In this document: in pieces, positions 1 to 5,764 of the stretch
How the letters are laid out: every line of letters starts with the position of its first letter
How positions within the stretch are numbered: position 1 is the stretch's first letter
Assembly (NCBI GenBank): GCA_029942065.1
Contig: JAPYTY010000031.1
Coordinates: 1-13,531 of the forward strand
DNA length: 13,531 nucleotides
Reading direction: 5' to 3'
Source: Acidobacteriota bacterium
GTDB lineage: Bacteria > Acidobacteriota > UBA6911 > RPQK01 > JADFOI01
Notes under the pieces: model-generated
The model's input: the letters and a program-made list of their open reading frames with translations, nothing else
Database searches by the model: none
What the model was told of the DNA's origin: nothing
Position numbers and translations under genes: made by a program

Positions 1-939
1 ATAGAGACCCTGGACGGTGCGCCGATCGGGGTCGATGGACTGAGCGGTGAAGGAGTAATGTAGTTTGACGCCCCGTTTCTTGCTTTGTGCGTCCATCCAC
101 ACGGCGGGGGTACGTCCCTCTCCTGCCGGTTCCGGACTGGTGGTAAAAAACTCAATCTCGATCTGGTCCCGAAGGCCCCGCTCTTTGAAGTAACTATCCA
201 GCATCCACTGGGCTTCGTAGGGCGCGGGCGGACACCGGTAAGGACCGGACGGAATTCCAACCAGAATGCGTCCCTTTTCAAAGGACCGGAGAGTCTTCTG
301 TAGACTCACCGCGGCATCCAGTTCCCAGCTGTGCTGAGCTGCTTCGGTGAACCCGGGCAGCAACTCGGGCGCGGTTCGCAGGCCGAGAGAAATGATGAGA
401 TGGTCGTAGGTGAGTGGGCCGCTATCCAGAATCACTTCTTGACGCTGGGGATCAATCCCCTGAATCTCGGCTTGCAGGACCCTGACATTGTGCCGTTCGA
501 GTCGCTTGAGCTTGCGGGTGATGTCCTGAGGACGTCGTGCTCCCACCATCAGGAAGAGGAAACCCGGCATGAAAACATGATCGGAGCGTCGATCCACCAG
601 GGTGACCTCATGACCTTTCCCCAGTGTCCGGGCCAGTTGAGTAGCGGCGACCAAGCCGCCGCTCCCACCTCCCAGCACCACGATTCTGTGTCGAGGGTTG
701 GTGATCGGTGTGGGTGCCTGGCGACGTAGATCCCGCAGGCGTGTCCTTTGCAGCCACCGCTGGTCCTGGAGGCCGTCTCCGGTGAGTTCCCTGCCGAACC
801 GGGAGGTGAATCGCAAGAACCGAGTGATCCAGCCGTCGGCCGAGTACTTGAGCCGCTCAAGAGGTCCACTGGAATGACCGGCAAACAGAAACGTCAGGAG
901 TACTGAAAGAAATCCTACACCCAGAATCGCAGTCAGCAT
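1..939 (-). CDS. Membrane-anchored FAD/NAD(P)-dependent oxidoreductase, sulfide:quinone reductase-like (C-terminus missing)
   Basis: The frame is open from an ATG at 939 to the window edge: 313 residues are visible and the C-terminus lies outside. The N-terminus (about residues 1-20, MLTAILGVGFLSVLLTFLFA) is one hydrophobic segment, probably a membrane anchor. After a linker of about 65 residues comes a Rossmann FAD motif, GGGSGG at residues 90-95, with a typical strand before it (RIVVL). A CPPAPYE motif places a single cysteine at 236, where flavoproteins of the sulfide:quinone reductase and flavocytochrome c sulfide dehydrogenase group carry a redox cysteine. These enzymes pass electrons from sulfide or NADH to quinones. 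GGAGAG lies just upstream of the ATG, supporting this start. The DapA-like gene ends 41 bp upstream on the same strand, so the two may be co-transcribed. NDH-2 or an uncharacterised homologue remain possible because the quinone-binding C-terminus is not visible. Confidence 0.85.
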   Translation of the reverse strand, partial: MLTAILGVGFLSVLLTFLFAGHSSGPLERLKYSADGWITRFLRFTSRFGRELTGDGLQDQRWLQRTRLRDLRRQAPTPITNPRHRIVVLGGGSGGLVAATQLARTLGKGHEVTLVDRRSDHVFMPGFLFLMVGARRPQDITRKLKRLERHNVRVLQAEIQGIDPQRQEVILDSGPLTYDHLIISLGLRTAPELLPGFTEAAQHSWELDAAVSLQKTLRSFEKGRILVGIPSGPYRCPPAPYEAQWMLDSYFKERGLRDQIEIEFFTTSPEPAGEGRTPAVWMDAQSKKRGVKLHYSFTAQSIDPDRRTVQGLY

Positions 940-955
940 GGACTCTCCAGAAGTT

Positions 956-983
956 TAGCCCGGCCTATGCATCATGCGGGCTA
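956..983. repeat. Palindromic dispersed repeat, copy A (TAGCCCG...CGGGCTA with ATGCAT core)
   Basis: Seven-base arms TAGCCCG (956-962) and CGGGCTA (977-983) pair perfectly around a 14-nt centre containing ATGCAT. The right arm supplies the TAG stop codon of the DapA-like gene at 981-983. A related copy lies at 10082-10108; by hand alignment about 19 of 26 positions match. The hairpin has no following T-run on either strand, so a simple intrinsic terminator is unlikely. It reads as a REP-like element inserted at the gene junction. Confidence 0.55.
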
Positions 984-1961
984 ACGAAGAAAGGTGTCTT
1001 CCCGTCCCAGTTTCGAAACCACCTCGGTGAGGGAAACTTGCGCGGGTTCCCCCTTCTCAAAAAGGCCGATCTGGTGGAGAAACTCTCCAATCTGTGCATG
1101 GTCCCGGGGACTAATCGCCTTGTAAGGTGGCGACGGATCTCCCATATCGATGTCGAAGTGTTTTAAAGCCGCCTTCATCACCGGCGGCAGTCCGTAGGCC
1201 GCCCATTTAGCGGGAAACATGGAGTAAAACCGCTGCCAGTATTTTGCCTTTTCCTGATCTCCCTCTCGAAAGGCCTTGACCACTCGTGCACCGATTCGGG
1301 TTCCCGGAGGCGGCATGGTGGCACCCGATCCGCCCATGACCAGGGTCATCAAAAGTGGCTGCATGGTCGTGAAATACCGCGCGTTTCCACCCAGTTCTAT
1401 CTCCTCGATCATCCTGGTGATCTTGATGATATCCCGGGAGCTTTCCTTGAAGGCGCAGACGTTAAAGATATCGCTGAGGCGTATGGTAGTTTCCATGTCC
1501 GGATCTGCGCCCGGCCCTGGGTTATGGTAGGCAATCACAGGAACGGGACTGGCCATTGCGATCTCGGTGAAGTAGTCGATTAATTCCCGCATGGTGGGCT
1601 GCCCGCCCCAGGGTCGAAGCGGCATCAGCACCTGGATCATGTCGGCGCCCACATCTGCGCAGTATTCGGCCAGTTCGATGGCCCGCCCGGGAGAAGGATG
1701 GGATGCGCCGAGGATGACCGGGATTCGTTTCTCCACCATCTCGGTGGCTATCTTCATCAGTTCTTTGCGTTCCTGGACCGAGAGCATGGTGTACTCGGCG
1801 GCTTCGACCGCGGCGATGGAAATAGCATCCGCGTCTTCAATAATGAAGTCGATTTCCTTTTTCAGAGCTCCATAATTGATCCGGCCATCTTCATGAAAGG
1901 GGGTCAGACATGCTCCAATGATCCCGCTGAAGGAGGGAAGAGATGACGGTTGAGTTTTCAT
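981..1961 (-). CDS. Dihydrodipicolinate synthase (DapA)-family aldolase/lyase, substrate unknown
   Basis: The protein has 326 residues, slightly longer than classical DapA (about 290-300). The TIM-barrel start SGIIGACLTPF (12-22), the barrel tyrosine in PVIAYHNPG (Tyr145) and the Schiff-base lysine in FKESSRD (Lys172) are present, so a pyruvate-type class I aldolase mechanism is expected. The glycine-rich GGSGATMPPPG stretch fits the later barrel strands. The GTTGE motif of true dihydrodipicolinate synthase is absent: the corresponding place reads AAVEAAEY (50-57). A lysine biosynthesis role is therefore unlikely. Relatives of this kind include aldolases and hydratase-aldolases acting on sugar acids or aromatic breakdown products. 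The gene diverges from the amidohydrolase at 2140 and shares its promoter form. No clear Shine-Dalgarno precedes the ATG; the predicted 5' leader is only about 11 nt. Confidence 0.9.
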   Translation of the reverse strand: MKTQPSSLPSFSGIIGACLTPFHEDGRINYGALKKEIDFIIEDADAISIAAVEAAEYTMLSVQERKELMKIATEMVEKRIPVILGASHPSPGRAIELAEYCADVGADMIQVLMPLRPWGGQPTMRELIDYFTEIAMASPVPVIAYHNPGPGADPDMETTIRLSDIFNVCAFKESSRDIIKITRMIEEIELGGNARYFTTMQPLLMTLVMGGSGATMPPPGTRIGARVVKAFREGDQEKAKYWQRFYSMFPAKWAAYGLPPVMKAALKHFDIDMGDPSPPYKAISPRDHAQIGEFLHQIGLFEKGEPAQVSLTEVVSKLGREDTFLR

Positions 1962-1979
1962 TATGGTGGTTGGGTCTGC

Positions 1980-2008
1980 AGTTTAAAGTCGCGGTTTTGG
2001 TTTGTCAA
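1980..2008 (-). promoter_or_regulatory. Sigma-70-type promoter for the DapA-like gene
   Basis: On the minus strand TTGACA (2003-2008) is followed after exactly 17 bp by TAAACT (1980-1985). The ATG at 1961 lies 18 nt beyond the -10 box, giving a leader of about 11 nt. The hexamers and spacing are identical to those of the divergent promoter at 2075-2103. Inferred from sequence only. Confidence 0.6.
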
Positions 2009-2074
2009 GAATGGCTCGTGTGGGCCCCCGGAGGGCTGATGTGTTCCAGTTGTCGTTTCTGAATTATCAATCCA

Positions 2075-2103
2075 TTGACAGGCCTCAGACCTGTAATTAA
2101 ACT
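2075..2103 (+). promoter_or_regulatory. Sigma-70-type promoter for the amidohydrolase gene, with a palindrome in the spacer
   Basis: TTGACA (2075-2080) and TAAACT (2098-2103) are 17 bp apart. The start site should fall near 2110, about 30 nt before the ATG at 2140 and upstream of the ribosome site GAGGAGG (2128-2134). Inside the spacer lies CAGGCCTCAGACCTG (2079-2093), a dyad with one mismatched pair around a central C. That is a plausible repressor site. The promoter also argues against the upstream GTG at 2107 as a start, because transcription would begin at about that point. Confidence 0.6.
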
Positions 2104-2139
2104 CTGGTGCATCAGGGACGGATGAGTGAGGAGGCTGCC

Positions 2140-3138
2140 ATGAAAATTGATGTGTTTTGCCATATTTTGACTCCACGGTTCAATGAAAAGCGTCTGGCTA
2201 TGGCTCCACCCGCCATGAATCTGGCGGCGCGGATCAAAACCATGCCGGCCATCATCGATCTTGAAGAGAGGTTCAGGATCATGGATAGGTTCGAGGACTA
2301 TGTCCAGATATTAACCGTGGCCAATCCTCCTGTGGAAATCATTGCCAACCCTGAAGATGCCGTGGAAATATCCCGGATCGCCAACGATGAGATGGCGGAA
2401 CTGGTGACGAAACATCCCGATCGCTTTGTGGGAGGCGTGGCCTGTCTTCCCATGAATAACCCGGATGCTGCCCTGAAGGAGATAGACCGGGCCATCAAGG
2501 ACCTGGGTCTCAAGGGTGTTCAGGTCTTTACCCACGTCAAGGGCCGTGCCCTGGATCACCCTGATTTTCTGCCGATTTTTGAGAAAATGGCGGAATACGA
2601 CCTGCCCATCTGGCTGCACCCGGGACGGAACGCCAAGTTTTCCGATTATCCGGCTGAGGATGGTTCTCTCTATGATATCTGGCACATATTCGGCTGGACC
2701 TACGACAGCACGGCCGCCATGACGCGCCTGGTGTTTACCGGCATCTTCGACAGGTTTCCCGATCTTAAGATCATTACACACCATCTGGGTGGGTTGGTTC
2801 CCTACACCTACGGAAGGATCATTCAGGGCTACAACAAGGTGGGGAAGAGATCCGAAGAGGGAAGGAAACTTCTGGATAGGCTTGAGCGGCATCCCAATGA
2901 CTACTTCAAGATGTTTTATGCAGACACGGCCACCAATGGTTCGGTGGCGGCCCTGGAGTGTGGAGTCCGTTACTTTGGTCCGGACCGAGTCCTGTTTGGA
3001 ACGGATATGCCCTTTGACTCGGAAGGAGGCTCCGTTTTTGTCGGCGAAACCATCCAGACCATCGAGGAAATGCAGGCCTCCGAAGAGGATAAGCAAAAGA
3101 TCTATGAGCAGAACATAAAACGGCTTCTACACCTGTAA
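2140..3138 (+). CDS. Amidohydrolase-2 (ACMSD-like) family hydrolase/decarboxylase
   Basis: This is a 332-residue TIM-barrel metal enzyme of the family that includes aminocarboxymuconate-semialdehyde decarboxylase and gamma-resorcylate decarboxylase. Visible landmarks are IDVFCHIL (3-10), WLHPGR (His160), THHLGG (His214/215) and FGTDMPFD (Asp289), the usual metal and catalytic positions. In ACMSD the N-terminal motif is H-x-H; here the first position is Phe6 and only His8 remains, so metal binding must differ from the textbook site. The ATG at 2140 was chosen because GAGGAGG ends 5 nt before it; a GTG at 2107 would add 11 residues but sits near the predicted transcription start. It is divergent from the DapA-like gene with a matching promoter. 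The reaction could be decarboxylation or hydrolysis of a cyclic or aromatic acid; the substrate is not readable from sequence. Confidence 0.9.
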   Translation: MKIDVFCHILTPRFNEKRLAMAPPAMNLAARIKTMPAIIDLEERFRIMDRFEDYVQILTVANPPVEIIANPEDAVEISRIANDEMAELVTKHPDRFVGGVACLPMNNPDAALKEIDRAIKDLGLKGVQVFTHVKGRALDHPDFLPIFEKMAEYDLPIWLHPGRNAKFSDYPAEDGSLYDIWHIFGWTYDSTAAMTRLVFTGIFDRFPDLKIITHHLGGLVPYTYGRIIQGYNKVGKRSEEGRKLLDRLERHPNDYFKMFYADTATNGSVAALECGVRYFGPDRVLFGTDMPFDSEGGSVFVGETIQTIEEMQASEEDKQKIYEQNIKRLLHL

Positions 3139-3259
3139 GTGGTCCGTTGCATTTGATGTGATATGATTAGAGTCAGTTCTAGAAATACCAGCTCGATTTC
3201 ACCGTGGAACGTACCTAGATTTTTGGCGGCAGTTTCGGTGTTAACTAGGGAGAGGAATC

Positions 3260-3856
3260 ATGGATAAGCTTTTTGGCGCAGCGATATTGCTTCTCAGCCT
3301 TGGAATGGTTCAGGCCCAGGAAGAAGCCCCGGCCCAAGAAGAGGCCCCGGCCCAGGAGGAAGCTCCGGTCCAAGGGGAAGAGGAAATCAAAAGGACCTCC
3401 ATCCTGCTTGCTTCTCCCACGGTACAGCCGGGACAGAGGACGTATGTAACCATCCTTCTCTCGAATGAGGCCGACATCTCGGTGTCTCAAATGGAACACT
3501 GGCTGGAATTCCCCAAGAGTAAGCTGACCTACTTGAGCACGCGAGCGGGAATCGCCGCGGATCTGGCTGGGGCGACGGTGAAGGCCGACACCCAGGAGTC
3601 AGATGGCGATATGGTCACACTCCACCTGTCGGTGCAGGGTGGATCAGCCATTCCGGACGGTCCCGTTGCTGAAATCACCTTTAATGTGGCCGAAATCATA
3701 CCCGAAAACCTCATCCTGCCTCACCGCCTGGAGGCCTCCAGTGTAGATGGAGAGCGCATCGAGGAGGTGGAGTTCGCGGACGCCCTTTTGAAGATCTCGC
3801 ATGTCCTTCCGGATGCGCCCCCGGCCATCTTCAGCTGCTTTTTCTATATGCACTGA
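3260..3856 (+). CDS. Secreted cohesin-like domain protein with AQEEAP repeats
   Basis: The protein has 198 residues. Residues 1-19 form a short signal peptide ending in VQA, the expected signal peptidase I site. Three AQEEAP repeats (19-36) make an acidic linker. From about 46 to 182 the pattern of beta strands (ILLASPTVQPGQRTYVTILLSN, MEHWLEFPKSKLTYLS, VAEITFNV) resembles cohesin-type domains: a bounded beta-sandwich with no catalytic residues, normally used for protein-protein binding at the surface. The last residues, SCFFYMH, are an unusual cysteine-aromatic tail. GAGG (3252-3255) lies 4 nt before the ATG. A repeat hairpin begins 4 nt after the stop. No dockerin partner is visible in the window, so the binding partner is unknown; assignment to the cohesin fold is by pattern only. 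Confidence 0.75.
   Translation: MDKLFGAAILLLSLGMVQAQEEAPAQEEAPAQEEAPVQGEEEIKRTSILLASPTVQPGQRTYVTILLSNEADISVSQMEHWLEFPKSKLTYLSTRAGIAADLAGATVKADTQESDGDMVTLHLSVQGGSAIPDGPVAEITFNVAEIIPENLILPHRLEASSVDGERIEEVEFADALLKISHVLPDAPPAIFSCFFYMH
3314..3367 (+). repeat. Three tandem 18-bp units coding AQEEAP
   Basis: Units at 3314-3331, 3332-3349 and 3350-3367 each encode Ala-Gln-Glu-Glu-Ala-Pro and differ only at synonymous third positions. A fourth, degenerate unit (VQGEEE) follows. Such an in-frame tandem could vary in copy number between strains and lengthen or shorten the linker after the signal peptide. Confidence 0.8.
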
Positions 3857-3859
3857 GGA

Positions 3860-3932
3860 GCGCTGGTCTTCGACCAGCGCGTTTCACGTTCCACGTTTCA
3901 GGTTTCACGTTCCAGGTCGGCGCGATCTTACA
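3860..3932. repeat. 72-bp dispersed repeat, copy 1 (hairpin plus CACGTTYC tract)
   Basis: A perfect hairpin with 9-bp stem GCGCTGGTC (3860-3868), loop TTC and GACCAGCGC (3872-3880) is followed by short CACGTTCC/CACGTTTC repeats and then GGCGCGATCTTACA to 3932. The same order and length recur at 9476-9547, about 58 of 72 positions identical in an ungapped hand alignment. It starts 4 nt after the cohesin-like gene's stop and could act as a 3' end for that transcript, although no T-run follows the stem. Confidence 0.7.
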
Positions 3933-3978
3933 CCTCACCTCTAATCCATCGCTGTGCAACCGAAACGGGAGAGTGGCA

Positions 3979-4082
3979 CGGTTTAGTAGCGGCCGCTTAT
4001 TAGACCGACTCCCCCACTCCGGACTCTTCATTCTGTCTTCCTGCCTTCTGCCTTCTAACCCCTTTCTCCTGCCGTTTCCCCC
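3979..4082. other. Non-coding gap: imperfect palindrome and pyrimidine-rich tract
   Basis: The gap between 3857 and 4135 holds no credible gene. Besides the repeat at 3860-3932 it contains an imperfect palindrome (3979-4007): arms CGGTTTAGTA and TATTAGACCG flank GCGGCCGC, with G-T wobbles and one extra base. It then has a pyrimidine-rich stretch (4025-4082) built from words such as CTTCTGC and CTTCCTGC. This low-complexity strand asymmetry may be a decayed tandem repeat. No function is claimed. Confidence 0.4.
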
Positions 4083-4101
4083 CATACCCCCTGTGGGTAT
4101 G
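4083..4101. promoter_or_regulatory. CsoR/FrmR-like operator dyad upstream of the S41 protease gene
   Basis: CATACCC (4083-4089) and GGGTATG (4095-4101) form a perfect 7-bp inverted repeat with a 5-bp centre. The form ATACCC...GGGTAT is that known for binding sites of the CsoR/RcnR/FrmR/CstR family of metal-, aldehyde- or sulfur-sensing repressors. It lies immediately upstream of the extended -10 at 4106 and covers the place of the -35 box, a typical repressor position. No regulator gene of this family is in the window. Confidence 0.45.
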
Positions 4102-4105
4102 ATAG

Positions 4106-4114
4106 TGCTATACT
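4106..4114 (+). promoter_or_regulatory. Extended -10 promoter of the S41 protease operon
   Basis: TGC-TATACT (4106-4114) matches the TGn extended -10 form with five of six -10 bases. No recognisable -35 hexamer is present 17 bp upstream, as is common for extended -10 promoters. The start site would fall near 4121, and the ribosome site GAGAGG (4126-4131) would follow directly. Confidence 0.55.
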
Positions 4115-4135
4115 GTCTCAGCCACGAGAGGTCTA

Positions 4136-5764
4136 ATGAAAAACAGACTGGGCATCTTTTTGTTGAGCAGCATCATGATTGCTGCCTTGCTGGGCGGTTG
4201 GTTCGGGGAACCACTGGCGGCGAGTCCTCCACTTGAAAGTGATACCAGTCGTCTGCTGAAGACCTTCACTGCGGCTCTGGCGACTGTCCAGGAAAACTAC
4301 GTCGACCCCGTTCCCACGGAAGAATTGATTGAGAGTGCGGTTCGCGGTCTACTGCGAACTCTTGACCCTCATAGTTCCTTTTTCAGTGTCTCCGATTACA
4401 ATCGGCTTCAAGAGGAACAAAGGGGGAGATACTACGGTTTGGGGATCACCATTCGGTCCGAATCGCCGGGAAGTGGCAGGGTGGCTATTGTGGAACCCCC
4501 GTCTCCCGGGACCCCCGCCTACAAGGTTGGCCTGAGAGCCGGAGATGTCATTTCCAAAATCGAAGGGGTTCCCATCGACGACTGGGACCTCAATGGGGAT
4601 GTTATCCCCAATTTGAAGGGTCCAAAAGGCACGGCAGTCAATATCACCATTGAGCGTCCGGGAGAACCGGAACCCATTGAACTGAGTGTCATTCGTGACG
4701 AGATTTCCTTGTACACGATCAAGTATGTCTTCCGACTCGACAACGAAATCGGTTATGTCAGGGTCAACAAGTTTTCTGAAACGACGGGCGCGGAACTGGA
4801 TGAGGCCCTGGAAGATTTGGATGAGGGCAGCCTCAAGGGTCTTGTTCTGGATCTGCGTGATAATCCGGGAGGCGCCTTGAGCCAGGCACTGGCGGTCTCG
4901 GATAGTTTTCTGCGAAAGGATCAGCTCATTGTGAAAACCCGGAATCGTAGTGGCCGGGGGCGCGAGTATCGTGCTGAAGATGGTAGTAAGCACGAGTATC
5001 CGATGGTGGTTTTGATCAACCGCAACAGTGCCAGTGCCAGTGAAATCGTTTCCGGAGCTTTGCAGGACCATGATCGAGCACTCATTGTAGGTGAGACCAG
5101 CTTTGGAAAGGCCCTGGTTCAGACCATCTTCCCCTTGGAAGGGAACAGGGGGTTGGCGCTGACCACAGGACGATACCTGACGCCGAGCAATCGTTTGATT
5201 CAGCGTGACTACTCCGACAGTTTTTACGAGTATTATTTGACTCGTTCGGACAATCCAGAAGCGGAAAGTAAAAATTTCCAAACCGATAGTGGACGGACGG
5301 TTTTCGGAGGGGGAGGGATCGCCCCCGATGAAGAAGTCGGCATGGGCCGCTACAGCAGCCTGGTGAGAGCCATTGATCGGAAGCGGCTCTTTGTCGAATT
5401 TGGTGCGAAGCTGGTCAAAGGCGATATCCAGTCCGATGTCCATTATCAACTGGACCGTGAGGAACAGCTAAATCTGACGGACGAGGAACGCAGGCAGCGA
5501 ATTGAGGAACTGGCAATAACGGAGGAGACTCTGAGGCTCTTTGAGGACTTTTTGCGAGAGAAAGAAGTGGTTGTGACGAATGAGGGGTTGGAGGAGAACC
5601 GCCCGGTCATCACAAACCGTTTGATGCGGGAAGTGGTTTTAAGGCTTTTCGGTGATGAAGAGAGTTTCAGGATTGCGCTGGAAATCGACAACCAGTTGCA
5701 AAAGGCGATCCAGCTTTTGCCCGAGGCCACGGCCTTGATGCAAACGAATGTTTCGGGATTGTAA
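4136..5764 (+). CDS. ctpA: S41-family C-terminal processing peptidase (Ctp) with PDZ domain
   Basis: The protein has 542 residues and an N-terminal signal or anchor segment (1-29, ending LAA) that sends it to the periplasm. A substrate-gating PDZ domain spans about 95-185 (YYGLGITI, VGLRAGDVISKIEGVPI). The S41 protease core follows, with the nucleophile in NSASASEI (Ser300) and the general base in SFGKALVQ (Lys325). This 25-residue Ser-Lys spacing matches E. coli Prc (Ser430/Lys455). Such proteases trim the C-termini of periplasmic proteins; in several bacteria they control murein hydrolases. A charged, Glu-rich C-terminal region of about 140 residues extends beyond the core. GAGAGG lies 4 nt before the ATG. 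The next gene, a murein transglycosylase, overlaps the 3' end, which suggests a functional protease-hydrolase pair. The promoter carries a CsoR-like dyad. Confidence 0.93.
   Translation: MKNRLGIFLLSSIMIAALLGGWFGEPLAASPPLESDTSRLLKTFTAALATVQENYVDPVPTEELIESAVRGLLRTLDPHSSFFSVSDYNRLQEEQRGRYYGLGITIRSESPGSGRVAIVEPPSPGTPAYKVGLRAGDVISKIEGVPIDDWDLNGDVIPNLKGPKGTAVNITIERPGEPEPIELSVIRDEISLYTIKYVFRLDNEIGYVRVNKFSETTGAELDEALEDLDEGSLKGLVLDLRDNPGGALSQALAVSDSFLRKDQLIVKTRNRSGRGREYRAEDGSKHEYPMVVLINRNSASASEIVSGALQDHDRALIVGETSFGKALVQTIFPLEGNRGLALTTGRYLTPSNRLIQRDYSDSFYEYYLTRSDNPEAESKNFQTDSGRTVFGGGGIAPDEEVGMGRYSSLVRAIDRKRLFVEFGAKLVKGDIQSDVHYQLDREEQLNLTDEERRQRIEELAITEETLRLFEDFLREKEVVVTNEGLEENRPVITNRLMREVVLRLFGDEESFRIALEIDNQLQKAIQLLPEATALMQTNVSGL

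Noticed and set aside
331..884. Open frames on both strands near the left edge (331-729 plus, 549-884 minus)
   Set aside because: Overlap the SQR-like flavoprotein frame, which has a signal-like N-terminus, a GGGSGG motif and CPPAPYE.
981..1961. True dihydrodipicolinate synthase (dapA)
   Set aside because: The GTTGE motif is missing, the neighbours are not lysine genes, and the protein is longer than DapA.
2107..2139. GTG at 2107 as the start of the amidohydrolase
   Set aside because: GAGGAGG 5 nt before the ATG at 2140 and a promoter whose start site falls near 2110 favour the ATG.
2311..3096. 261-codon open frame on the minus strand
   Set aside because: Lies antisense to the amidohydrolase, whose motifs and ribosome site are clear; its translation shows no family pattern.
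3860..3880. Hairpin after the cohesin-like gene as an intrinsic terminator
   Set aside because: The stem is strong but no T-run follows, and the same stem recurs elsewhere as part of a repeat.
4349..5449. 366-codon open frame on the minus strand
   Set aside because: Antisense shadow of the S41 protease core, which carries the Ser-Lys dyad and PDZ motifs.
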